Both the position numbers and the translations under genes were made by a program. Below the pieces are notes generated by a model. That model made no database searches. It worked only from the letters and a program-made list of their open reading frames with translations, and was not told the DNA's origin. Below, piece by piece: positions 1 through 8,025 of a stretch of 37,255 bases of DNA (positions are counted from its first letter, which is position 1; each line of letters opens with the position of its first letter). Origin of the DNA: an uncultured Alphaproteobacteria bacterium (GTDB taxonomy: Bacteria; Pseudomonadota; Alphaproteobacteria; Micropepsales; Micropepsaceae). The stretch spans positions 1 to 37,255 of the forward strand of contig CAIUTH010000114.1 in NCBI GenBank assembly GCA_903902075.1, given 5' to 3'.

Positions 1-2
1 AT

Positions 3-77
3 GTGGACCAGATGGCGCAGCCGGAACGCGCGCCTATCAAGGTGCTGGAACGGTTGAGCGGGAAAAGCCTGGCCTAG
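3..77 (+). CDS. Possible C-terminal tail of a plus-strand gene starting outside the window
   Basis: Frame 3 is open from position 3 to TAG at 75-77 (VDQMAQPERAPIKVLERLSGKSLA*). Its stop overlaps the cheR stop convergently (CTAG). Too short to identify. Confidence 0.3.
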   Translation: MDQMAQPERAPIKVLERLSGKSLA

Positions 78-895
78 CCAAGACGCAAAATGGTAGCGCG
101 GGACTTGGCGTAAAAGCCCGGCCCCTCGGCGCTGGGCGCAAAACCGGCGCGGCCTGGCGTTTCATTTTCGCCGAGCAGCAGGAGCCCATCCGGCACCATG
201 GTGTCGGCGATGCGGTCCAGCACATCCAGCCGCGTGGCGGTGTCGAAATACATCAGCACATTGCGGCAGAAGACCAGGTCCATCTCGTCCAGCCAGCCGA
301 AGGAATCCAGAAGGTTGAAGCGCTTGAACGTCACCATGCGGCGCAGGCTGGCATCCACCAGCCATTCAGAACGTTCGCGGCGGAAATAGCGCATGGCATG
401 GGGATCCAGGCCCCGCTCGATCTCGCAACTGGCATAGCGGCCGGCTTCGGCGCGCGCGATGGCCTCGCCCGACAGGTCGGTGGCGATCAGATCGATGTTC
501 CAGCCCTCGCGGGCCAGGCCCATTTCCGACAACAGGATGGCGATGGAATAGGCCTCCTGGCCCGCGGCACAGGCCGCCGACCAGATGCGCAGCCGCTTGT
601 CGCCGCGGCGCGCCGCCGCCAGGCGCGGCAGCACGGTCTCGCGCAACGTGCGAAACATCGCGGCATCGCGGAAGAAGCTGCTCTCATTGACGGTCATGGC
701 TTCGGTCACCGCATCGGCCAGCGCCTCGCGCCCCAGCCGCAATTCGCCGATCAGGCTGGCCATATTCTTGAAGTCGAAGCGGTGCATCACCGGCGCCAGC
801 CGGCGGGTGGTCAGCGCTTTCTTGTCGGGGGTCAGCGACAGGCCACAGCGGCGGCGCAGCAGGCGGGCGAGAAAGGAAAATTCGTCGGGCCCCAT
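74..895 (-). CDS. cheR: CheR-type chemotaxis protein methyltransferase
   Basis: 273 aa; N-terminal CheR domain, then NESSFFRD, RIWSAACAAGQEAYSIA (SAM-binding) and DLVFCRNVLMYFD motifs typical of CheR. Confidence 0.93.
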   Translation of the reverse strand: MGPDEFSFLARLLRRRCGLSLTPDKKALTTRRLAPVMHRFDFKNMASLIGELRLGREALADAVTEAMTVNESSFFRDAAMFRTLRETVLPRLAAARRGDKRLRIWSAACAAGQEAYSIAILLSEMGLAREGWNIDLIATDLSGEAIARAEAGRYASCEIERGLDPHAMRYFRRERSEWLVDASLRRMVTFKRFNLLDSFGWLDEMDLVFCRNVLMYFDTATRLDVLDRIADTMVPDGLLLLGENETPGRAGFAPSAEGPGFYAKSRATILRLG

Positions 896-900
896 GGCGC

Positions 901-1269
901 TCAGATCGTGACGCCGATATCGGCCAGCTTGGCGCGGACGCCGGCGCCGTCGAACGGCTTCATGACATATTCATTGGCGCCGGCCGCCATGGCACTGGCG
1001 ATCTCGGTGGAGTCGGCTTCGGTGGTGCAGAACAGGATGACCGGATGGCCACCTTCCTGTTGCCCACGCACGCTCTTGACGAATTCCACGCCCTTCATGG
1101 TGGGCAGGTTCCAGTCCAGGAAAATCAGGTCGGGCATCTTCTCGCGCACGGCGCGCAGGGCCGTCATGCCGTCTTCGGCTTCTTCCACCGAATAGTGCAG
1201 CTCTTCCATGATGCGGCGCGCGACCGTGCGGATTACGCGGCTGTCGTCCACGACCAGGCAATGTTTCAT
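901..1269 (-). CDS. cheY: CheY-like single-domain response regulator
   Basis: Internal start MKHCLVVDDSRVIRTVARRIMEE preferred over the 134-aa ORF start. DD, phospho-acceptor D in LIFLDWNLP, and K in VMKPFD are all present. 5 bp from cheR. Confidence 0.9.
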   Translation of the reverse strand: MKHCLVVDDSRVIRTVARRIMEELHYSVEEAEDGMTALRAVREKMPDLIFLDWNLPTMKGVEFVKSVRGQQEGGHPVILFCTTEADSTEIASAMAAGANEYVMKPFDGAGVRAKLADIGVTI

Positions 1270-1384
1270 GGGCGAAAGTCCCCGGAGCCACCCGACTCCA
1301 ATCAAGGCGGGCGCTGAAAAATCAGCGTCCCAAGAAGCGGAAAATCTACGCCTGCATGGTAAATATTGGCTTACTGACGTTATG

Positions 1385-1999
1385 TCAGCCGGCGATCAGC
1401 TCCACGGCGCCTTCCAGCGGCGTGATGGTCAGGGCGGCATTGACGGTGCGCGACAGTTTGTGGGTCAGGAAGGGCTGCACGTGACGGGCGTCCACATTCA
1501 GCGCCTCGCCCTTGAGAGCATGATCCACTTCCTCGGTAACGCGGGCATTGAGACCCTGCGCGCGGATATGGAAGGACGGCATCTGCGGATCGGTGCTGGC
1601 ATCCACCGTCACCATGCCGCCGCGCGGCAGGCAATCGGCAGCCAGAAGCGTGGCGTTCATCAGCAGCTTGGCCCAGTCCTTGGCCCAATATAGCCGGGGC
1701 ACATTCCAGGTCAGCTGCACCTTGCCGCCTTCCAGCAAGCCCGTGACCAGACGGCCGATTTCGCCCAGGTCCAGCTCGGCGCCCGCGGATCCGGCGGCGC
1801 CAAAGGCGATGCGCATGAACTGGATGCGGGCCAGCGCCTGATCGGCGCTCATGGTAACCAGCTTGATGGCATCGGCCCGCATGGCGGGGTCGCGTTCGTC
1901 TTCCAGCACTTCCATGCCGTTGACCACGGCGCCCAAAGGCCCGACAAGGTCGTGACACACGCGGCTGACCAGCAAGGCGGCAAATTCGATCTCGGTCAT
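1385..1999 (-). CDS. chpT: ChpT-like histidine phosphotransferase
   Basis: 204 aa; H-box-like SRVCHDLVGPLGAVVNGMEVL and degenerate ATPase-like C-terminal domain, as in ChpT of the CckA-ChpT-CtrA phosphorelay. Confidence 0.88.
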   Translation of the reverse strand: MTEIEFAALLVSRVCHDLVGPLGAVVNGMEVLEDERDPAMRADAIKLVTMSADQALARIQFMRIAFGAAGSAGAELDLGEIGRLVTGLLEGGKVQLTWNVPRLYWAKDWAKLLMNATLLAADCLPRGGMVTVDASTDPQMPSFHIRAQGLNARVTEEVDHALKGEALNVDARHVQPFLTHKLSRTVNAALTITPLEGAVELIAG

Positions 2000-2024
2000 G
2001 ACGGACTCAATGCGGTCCCAATGG

Positions 2025-2039
2025 TTAGCAATTGGTTAA
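2025..2039. promoter_or_regulatory. CtrA-type half-degenerate box TTAG-N7-TTAA
   Basis: Sequence TTAGCAATTGGTTAA; one mismatch from TTAA-N7-TTAA; 26 bp upstream of the chpT start. Confidence 0.45.
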
Positions 2040-2053
2040 TTTCCCAAACGCTC

Positions 2054-2069
2054 TTAAGGAATCCTTAAC
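2054..2069 (+). promoter_or_regulatory. Full-consensus CtrA-type box TTAA-N7-TTAAC with an internal GANTC site
   Basis: TTAAGGAATCCTTAAC; spacer is exactly 7 nt; GAATC at 2059-2063; the 15-mer TTAAGGAATCCTTAA is a perfect inverted repeat around its central base. Lies in the chpT/cysQ divergent region. Confidence 0.6.
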
Positions 2070-2831
2070 GTGAGCGCAACGCTTTCCCTCCACCTCCAAA
2101 CGCTGGTCCGCATAGCCCAGGCCGCCGGCGTTGTGGTGATGCGCCATTATGAGGCCGGGTGTGACACGCGGGTGAAAGCCGACCGCTCGCCGGTGACCGA
2201 TGCCGATGAAGAGGCCGAAAAGCTGATCCTGGCCGAGCTGGCCATGGCGTTCCCCGGCGTGCCGGTTGTGGCGGAAGAAGAAGCCGCGGCGGGCCGCGTC
2301 GCCGCAGTGGGATCGCGCTTTTTTCTGGTGGACCCGGTGGACGGCACCAAGGAATTCATCAAGCGCGGCGGCGAGTTCACGGTGAATATCGGCGAGATCG
2401 TGGATGGGTTGCCGGTCAGCGGCGTGGTGTTCGCGCCGGCCATCGGGCGGCTGTTCGTGGGCGCCGTGGGCGAAGGCGCCTTTGAAATTTCGGACGGCAT
2501 CACGCGCAGGATCACGGCGCGCGCACCGGCGGAAGACGGCCTGGTGGCGGTGAGCAGCAAATCCCATCCCGATGCCAAGACCGACGAACTGCTGAAAACA
2601 TTGCCGATCAAGGGCAAAACCAATGCCGGTTCATCGCTGAAATTCTGCCTGGTGGCGGCGGGCGAGGCCGATATCTATCCCCGCGCCGGACAGACCATGG
2701 AATGGGATACGGCGGCGGGCGATGCGGTGCTGCGCGCCGCGGGCGGGCGCATGACCGATTGGGACGGCGCGCCGTTCGTCTATGGCAAGCCAAGCTTTGC
2801 CAACACCGCCTTCATCGCGCGCGGCAAGTAG
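2070..2831 (+). CDS. cysQ: 3'(2'),5'-bisphosphate nucleotidase CysQ (inositol monophosphatase superfamily)
   Basis: 253 aa, GTG start; AEEEA, FFLVDPVDGTKEFIKRGGEFTVNIG and MEWDTAAGDAVLRAAGG motifs. Confidence 0.93.
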   Translation: MSATLSLHLQTLVRIAQAAGVVVMRHYEAGCDTRVKADRSPVTDADEEAEKLILAELAMAFPGVPVVAEEEAAAGRVAAVGSRFFLVDPVDGTKEFIKRGGEFTVNIGEIVDGLPVSGVVFAPAIGRLFVGAVGEGAFEISDGITRRITARAPAEDGLVAVSSKSHPDAKTDELLKTLPIKGKTNAGSSLKFCLVAAGEADIYPRAGQTMEWDTAAGDAVLRAAGGRMTDWDGAPFVYGKPSFANTAFIARGK

Positions 2832-3083
2832 CTACTGGTCCATGTTGTTGCGGCTGGAGTAGAACACCAGCGCCATCAATCCGGCGCCCAGGCCGATGGT
2901 GACCACGATCCCCATCACCAGGAAGGTCCAGCCGAAGCCGCTCATATGGACCCCGGACATGGCGGTCCACACCTTCACCGCATACCAGAGCGAGACAAAG
3001 AAGAAGCCGGCCAGGATCACCAGCGTGATCCAGCCGGCAATCGAAAGCGGTACTTTTTGGCCGTTATCGGGTGGCGTTTCCAT
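2832..3083 (-). CDS. Small membrane protein, two predicted TM segments
   Basis: 83 aa; hydrophobic segments IAGWITLVILAGFFFVSLWYAVKV and FGWTFLVMGIVVTIGLGAGLMALVFY; its stop abuts the cysQ stop. Confidence 0.7.
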   Translation of the reverse strand: METPPDNGQKVPLSIAGWITLVILAGFFFVSLWYAVKVWTAMSGVHMSGFGWTFLVMGIVVTIGLGAGLMALVFYSSRNNMDQ

Positions 3084-3219
3084 CGTATTGCCGCAATCCT
3101 AAACGCATTCCACCTGTAAAAAAGCCCCAATTTGCGTCAAGATTCGCTGCGGCTGGCTGAGTGATTCGCCGGCGCATTCGCGCGACCGCGAGCGCCCAGC
3201 AAAGTTGAAGGAGCACCGC

Positions 3220-3840
3220 ATGAACCGCAAGAAATTCATCTCCGGACTGGTGGCGCTGGGTGCGACTCCGGCCGCGGCCGGTTCGCTGCTTTCCATCATC
3301 CCGGCACATGCCGCCGACAGCCAGAATGCGCCGGAAGCCAAGGACCGCGCCTCGACCCTGGAATATACCGCCGACGAGATCACCGACGCGGGCGCCAACT
3401 TCTTCGGCATCACCACCGAGGCGATGGCCAAGGGCGTACAGCGTGTGTTCGGCGACCTGGGCCAGCCCGACGCCTATATCAAGGGCGATGAAGGCGGCGG
3501 CGCGTTCGTGCTGGGTTTCCGCTATGGCTCGGGCTGGCTGATCCGCAAGACGCGCGAGCCGTTGATTACCTATTGGCGCGGCCCGTCGGTGGGCTTCGAT
3601 GCCGGCGCCAACGCGTCCAAGTGCTTCACCCTGATCTACAACCTGAAAGACGACCGGCGCCTGTTCCAGCGTTACCCCGGCGTGGAAGGCAGCTTCTATG
3701 TCGTGGCGGGCCTGGGCGTCAATTACATGCGCAGCGGCGGCGTCACCCTGGCGCCGATGCGTACCGGCGTGGGCCTGCGGGCCGGCGTGAACGCGCACTA
3801 CCAGGTCTATAGTGACCGCCGGGACTGGTTCCCGCTTTAA
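3220..3840 (+). CDS. eipA: EipA family (DUF1134) periplasmic envelope-integrity protein
   Basis: 206 aa; N-terminal signal; GFRYGSGWLIRKTREPLITYWRGPSVGFDAGANASKCFTLIYNL and GVEGSFYVVAGLGVNY pattern of DUF1134. SD-like AAGGAG upstream of the ATG at 3220. Confidence 0.85.
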   Translation: MNRKKFISGLVALGATPAAAGSLLSIIPAHAADSQNAPEAKDRASTLEYTADEITDAGANFFGITTEAMAKGVQRVFGDLGQPDAYIKGDEGGGAFVLGFRYGSGWLIRKTREPLITYWRGPSVGFDAGANASKCFTLIYNLKDDRRLFQRYPGVEGSFYVVAGLGVNYMRSGGVTLAPMRTGVGLRAGVNAHYQVYSDRRDWFPL

Positions 3841-3855
3841 GATGGCGCAGCGCCG

Positions 3856-4041
3856 GTGAATCAGAAGCCTGTCGCGCTGCCGGCATTGGCACTGGGCGCC
3901 TTCGCACTCGGTGCTTTTGCGGTGGGCGCGCTGGCGATCGGCGCCGTCGCCATTGGGCGCCTGACCGTAAAGCGCGCCGTGATCAAGCGTCTGGAAATTG
4001 ACCAACTGGTCGTGCGCCGTATCCGGCGGCCTAAGCCGTAG
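3856..4041 (+). CDS. 61-aa protein built from tandem pentads ([LIV]GAxA-like)
   Basis: GTG start; LGAFA LGAFA VGALA IGAVA IGRLT VKRAV IKRLE IDQLV; 15-nt periodicity from about 3889. Confidence 0.6.
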   Translation: MNQKPVALPALALGAFALGAFAVGALAIGAVAIGRLTVKRAVIKRLEIDQLVVRRIRRPKP

Positions 4042-5002
4042 CTTCCGCTTCTTTGCTGTCCACATTGCTGCCGCCGACGGCGGGCATGTAGAGCAGCAGC
4101 ATGGCCGCGACATAGGTGGACGAGAAGGTGCCCACCACGATGCCGAACAGGATCGCGACGGAGAAGTTGAACAGCACCGGGCCGCCGAACAGCAGCGGGA
4201 TGACCGACAAGGCAGTGGCCGCCGACACCAAGGTGGTACGGGTGGCGATCTGGTTGGTGGAAAGATTGATCATGTCGATCAGCGACATGCGCTTGTACTT
4301 GCGGCGATTCTCGCGGATACGGTCGAACACCACCACGGTGTCATTGATCGAATAGCCCGCCAGCAGCAGCAGCGAGGCCACGGTGTTGATGTTAAAGTCC
4401 AGCCCCACGACCGAGAAGAAGCCCGCGGTGACAAGAACGTCATGGCCGGTGGCGATCAACGCCCCAACGCCATACTGCCATTCAAAGCGCACCGCGACAT
4501 AGATCGAGATCATCGCCACCGCCAGGATGGTGGCCAGGATGCCGTCATTCAAAAGTTCGCCCGAGACCTTGGGTCCCACCACTTCGGTGCTGCGATACTG
4601 GACGCTGGAGCCCAGCTTGCCCTTGATGGCGCTGACCACGGCCTGGTCGGCCTCGTTCTGGTCGACGCCCGCCTTGACGTTCTTGATGTCCTTGGGCTGG
4701 ACGCGGATCATCACGCAGCTGTTGACAGGTTTGTCGCAATCGCCGCCACCGGCATATTGCAGCTGGGATTCGGGAAAGCCCAAGGAATTTACGTCGGCGC
4801 GCATCTTGCTGATGTCGATCACCTGGGCCGACTTCACGTTCATCAGCACGCCGCCGGTGAAGTCGATGCCCAGATTGAAGCCGTGCCAGAAAATGGAGAT
4901 CAGCGAGATGACCAGCAGCAGTCCGTCGATGCCGAATGCCGCAAAGCGGTATTTGACGAAATTGACGTTGGTCGTTTCGGGAATAAACCGCAGCAACGGC
5001 AT
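4031..5002 (-). CDS. secF: Protein translocase subunit SecF
   Basis: 323 aa; FWHGFNLGIDFTGGVLMNVK, VVGPKVSGELLNDGILAT and SINDTVVVFDRIRENRRKYK motifs. Confidence 0.95.
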   Translation of the reverse strand: MPLLRFIPETTNVNFVKYRFAAFGIDGLLLVISLISIFWHGFNLGIDFTGGVLMNVKSAQVIDISKMRADVNSLGFPESQLQYAGGGDCDKPVNSCVMIRVQPKDIKNVKAGVDQNEADQAVVSAIKGKLGSSVQYRSTEVVGPKVSGELLNDGILATILAVAMISIYVAVRFEWQYGVGALIATGHDVLVTAGFFSVVGLDFNINTVASLLLLAGYSINDTVVVFDRIRENRRKYKRMSLIDMINLSTNQIATRTTLVSAATALSVIPLLFGGPVLFNFSVAILFGIVVGTFSSTYVAAMLLLYMPAVGGSNVDSKEAEATA

Positions 5003-5137
5003 GACAGGGCACTCTTTTCAGGCATGAAAACGGGGCGAACCTACAGGGCGCGGCCCCCCCAAACAAGCGGCCCGGAAAACTGGCCTAAACGCCCCGTTCT
5101 GCTAGAATTTCGTCAGAAAAAATCAAGGAACCGCCCC

Positions 5138-5776
5138 ATGACCAGGACCCTGCTGTGCGCCGCGCTGCTCGCGGCACTTCCCTTGACGGCCTTGGCCCAG
5201 ACACCGGCTCCGGTGATCGACAATGCGCGGGTCACGGTGCGGGACGTGGCGCTGGAGCCGGGCAAGCCCGCGCCGGCAATCGAACATGCCGGCGATTATA
5301 TCATTCTCTACCGCAACGGCGGGCGCATCCGCAGCGCGGACGGCAAGACCGCCCGCCATGCCGATGGCAGCGCGGTATGGGGCCATGGCGGTACCACCAG
5401 CGACACGGCCCTCTCCGCGCCGGCGCATGAGATCATCGTGGAGATCAAGGACGCGCCGTCCAACACCGTGCCCAACACCACCGGCCTGCCGCCAGCCTTC
5501 CCGCGTCCCGGCTCCAGGAAAGTGTTCGAGAACGACAAGGTGCGGGTGTGGAACTATGCCTGGGTGCCGGGCAAGCCCACCGCCATGCACTTCCACAACA
5601 CCGAAGTGGTGGTGACGTATCTTCAGGACGGCGACGTCGCTTCCACCACGCCGGACGGCAAGACCACCGTCAATCACCGCAATGCCGGCGACATCGTCTA
5701 CAACCTGGCCAACCGCAGCCATTCCGAAGAAGTGGTCAAGGGGCAGCAGTCGGGCATCATGCTGGAGCTGAAATAG
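5138..5776 (+). CDS. Secreted cupin-fold protein
   Basis: 212 aa from internal ATG at 5138; signal peptide MTRTLLCAALLAALPLTALAQ; second half contains a cupin-like AMHFHNTEVVVTYLQDG segment. Confidence 0.75.
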   Translation: MTRTLLCAALLAALPLTALAQTPAPVIDNARVTVRDVALEPGKPAPAIEHAGDYIILYRNGGRIRSADGKTARHADGSAVWGHGGTTSDTALSAPAHEIIVEIKDAPSNTVPNTTGLPPAFPRPGSRKVFENDKVRVWNYAWVPGKPTAMHFHNTEVVVTYLQDGDVASTTPDGKTTVNHRNAGDIVYNLANRSHSEEVVKGQQSGIMLELK

Positions 5777-5853
5777 CGCACGGTTCGCAGCCGCAATATG
5801 GAAAGCGGCGCGAAGCGGGACTAGGCTGCGCGCCAACAAACGGGGAGACGGTC

Positions 5854-6309
5854 ATGATCAAGCAGCTGCTTCTGGCATCGGCATTTCTCAGCGCCATCAC
5901 ACCGGCCTTCGCCGCCGCTACCATCGATCCCAAAAACGCCATCGCGCTGACCCCTGACCAGATCCAGTGGACCAAGGGCGAAGCCAGCGACCAGGCCTGG
6001 CCGATCGGCGACAAGGACAAACCCGGCCCCTGCCTGGAGCTGATCAAGTGGCATCCGAACCACTTCAGCCACCCGCACTATCACAACCATGCGCGCTATG
6101 CGGTGGTGATCGAAGGCACCTGGTGGGTCTCCACCAGCACGACCTATGACCCCGCCAATCTCACCGTGCCATTTCCGAAGGGCTCGGTGCTGACCGACCT
6201 GGTCAAGGGCACGCATTACGACGGCGCCAAGCCGGAGACCGGCGATGCCACCATTGCCATCTTCATGGACTGCCCGCTCGACGCGGTCAGCACCGAAGTC
6301 AAGAAGTAG
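5854..6309 (+). CDS. Secreted cupin-like protein
   Basis: 151 aa from ATG at 5854; signal peptide MIKQLLLASAFLSAITPAFAA; HPHYHNHARYAVVIEGTWWVST cupin motif. Confidence 0.75.
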   Translation: MIKQLLLASAFLSAITPAFAAATIDPKNAIALTPDQIQWTKGEASDQAWPIGDKDKPGPCLELIKWHPNHFSHPHYHNHARYAVVIEGTWWVSTSTTYDPANLTVPFPKGSVLTDLVKGTHYDGAKPETGDATIAIFMDCPLDAVSTEVKK

Positions 6310-7537
6310 CCCGCTTCGCCCGCGCTGGTGCCAGATAGGTGAGGACGGCGGAGACGATCAGCGCCGTCGCCATCATCAGAAAGGACATGCCGGACGAGCC
6401 GGTATAGCCGTTCAGCATCCCCACGCCATAAGCGCCGACAAAGGAGCCCAGTGCGCCCATGCTGTTGATCATGGCGATGGCGCCGCCCGCGACATTGGCG
6501 GGCAAGACCTCGGACAGATAGGCAAAGTAGGGGCCATAGGGCGCGTACATCATGGCGCCGGCGATTGTCAGCAGCACGAAGCTGGCCCAGAAGTGGGTGC
6601 TTCCCAACAGATAGGAGCCGTAAAAGGCCAATGCCGCCAGCAGAAAGCATGGCCAAACCAGGCTCATGCGCTTGCCGCTGAAGTCCGACCAGGTGGCGAC
6701 CGAAATTTCCGCGATCACCGCCACCAGATAGGGCACAGCGGACAGCAGGCCCACCTCACCCATGCCCATCTCCGCCGTCTTGAGCATGGAAGGCAGCCAG
6801 ATCACAAAACCATAAACGCCGATGCTCCAGAGGAAATACTGCACCGCCAGCAGTATCACGCGCGGGCTTTTGAAGGCGGCGGCATAGTTGGCCATGGGCG
6901 CGATGTCGCGCTGCTCGTCCGCCAGCTTGGCTTCGAGTGCGTCGCGGTCGGCGGCGGGAAGCCAGGCCGCTTCACGCGGACGGTCGGCCACCAGCCGCCA
7001 CCACACAAAGGCCCACAGGATCGGCGGCAGGCCCTCGATGATGAACATCCAGCGCCAGCCCAGCCCGGCTGCCAGATAGCCCGACAGCAGCGACATCCAC
7101 AGCATGGTGGCGGGATTGCCCAGCACCAGAAAGGCGTTGGCGCGGGCGCGTTCGCTTCTGGTGTACCAGCGCGCCTGCAGCACCAGCATGGCAGGCAGCA
7201 CCGCGCTTTCCACAATGCCGAGCAGGAACCGATCGAGATAGAGCAGGCGGATATCGGCAATCAGGCCGGTGGCGCTGGCCAGCGCGCCCCAGCCGATCAG
7301 GCCGGCAAAGATCAGCTTCTTGACGCTGTAGCGCTGGGCATAAATGGCGCCGGGGATCTGAAAGCAGAAATAGCCCAGAAAGAACAGCGACCCCAGCAGC
7401 GAGGACTGGGCGGCGGTGATGTGCAGGTCGGCGGCCATGCCGGCCGCGGCGCCGAAACTGAAGTTGGCGCGGTCCAGATAAGACAGGCTGTAGCTGACGA
7501 AGATAACCGGCAGCAGCATGGTCCAGCGGCGATTCAC
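6299..7537 (-). CDS. MFS transporter (anion:cation symporter-like)
   Basis: 412 aa, about 12 hydrophobic segments; SYLDRANFSFGAA and RFLLGIVESAVLPAMLVLQARWYTRSERARANA typical of the ACS/phthalate permease-like group. Confidence 0.88.
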   Translation of the reverse strand: MNRRWTMLLPVIFVSYSLSYLDRANFSFGAAAGMAADLHITAAQSSLLGSLFFLGYFCFQIPGAIYAQRYSVKKLIFAGLIGWGALASATGLIADIRLLYLDRFLLGIVESAVLPAMLVLQARWYTRSERARANAFLVLGNPATMLWMSLLSGYLAAGLGWRWMFIIEGLPPILWAFVWWRLVADRPREAAWLPAADRDALEAKLADEQRDIAPMANYAAAFKSPRVILLAVQYFLWSIGVYGFVIWLPSMLKTAEMGMGEVGLLSAVPYLVAVIAEISVATWSDFSGKRMSLVWPCFLLAALAFYGSYLLGSTHFWASFVLLTIAGAMMYAPYGPYFAYLSEVLPANVAGGAIAMINSMGALGSFVGAYGVGMLNGYTGSSGMSFLMMATALIVSAVLTYLAPARAKRATS

Positions 7538-7608
7538 GTGATTCTCCCCGTTGCGGCCCTGTTCGGCCTGTTCTAGCCTTGCCGCAAACAGACAAGAGGG
7601 GGGACGCT

Positions 7609-8025
7609 ATGCTGAAATTCCTATCCGCCGCAATCCTTGTGGCCATGACCGCCAGCGCCTGGGCCGGCGCCGACACCAAGGTGCTGGATCACCATGTCGC
7701 CAACATGAAGTTGGGCAATCTGGAAGCGGTGCTGTCGGACTATTCGCCCGATGTGGTGATCGTGACCCCCGCCGGCGCCTTCTCGCCCGACGGCGTGTTC
7801 GTGGGCGCGGAAATCCGCAAGCTGTTCACCATCCTGACCGCCAAGGACAATCTGCCCGGCAACAAGACCATGCAGACCAAGTACCAGAATGCCGGCGCCG
7901 ACACCTCGATCATGCAGTGGGTGCAGAACAAGGGCACGGCCAAGGAAGTGTCCGGTTACGATGTGTTCGTGACGCGCGGCGGAAAAGTCGTATTCCAGAC
8001 TGTGACGATCAACGCCAAGAAGTGA
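7609..8025 (+). CDS. Secreted NTF2/SnoaL-like protein
   Basis: 138 aa from ATG at 7609; signal peptide; LDHHVANMKLGNLEAVLSDYSPDVVIVTPAGAFSPDGVFVGAEIRKLF. Confidence 0.7.
   Translation: MLKFLSAAILVAMTASAWAGADTKVLDHHVANMKLGNLEAVLSDYSPDVVIVTPAGAFSPDGVFVGAEIRKLFTILTAKDNLPGNKTMQTKYQNAGADTSIMQWVQNKGTAKEVSGYDVFVTRGGKVVFQTVTINAKK

Noticed and set aside
1374-1388. CTGAC-GTTAT-GTCAG inverted repeat at the chpT stop
   Set aside because: Only a 5-bp stem; could occur by chance and has no T-tract.
3101-3219. CtrA control of eipA, known in Brucella
   Set aside because: Two GATTC (GANTC) sites are present upstream but no TTAA-N7-TTAA box is visible.
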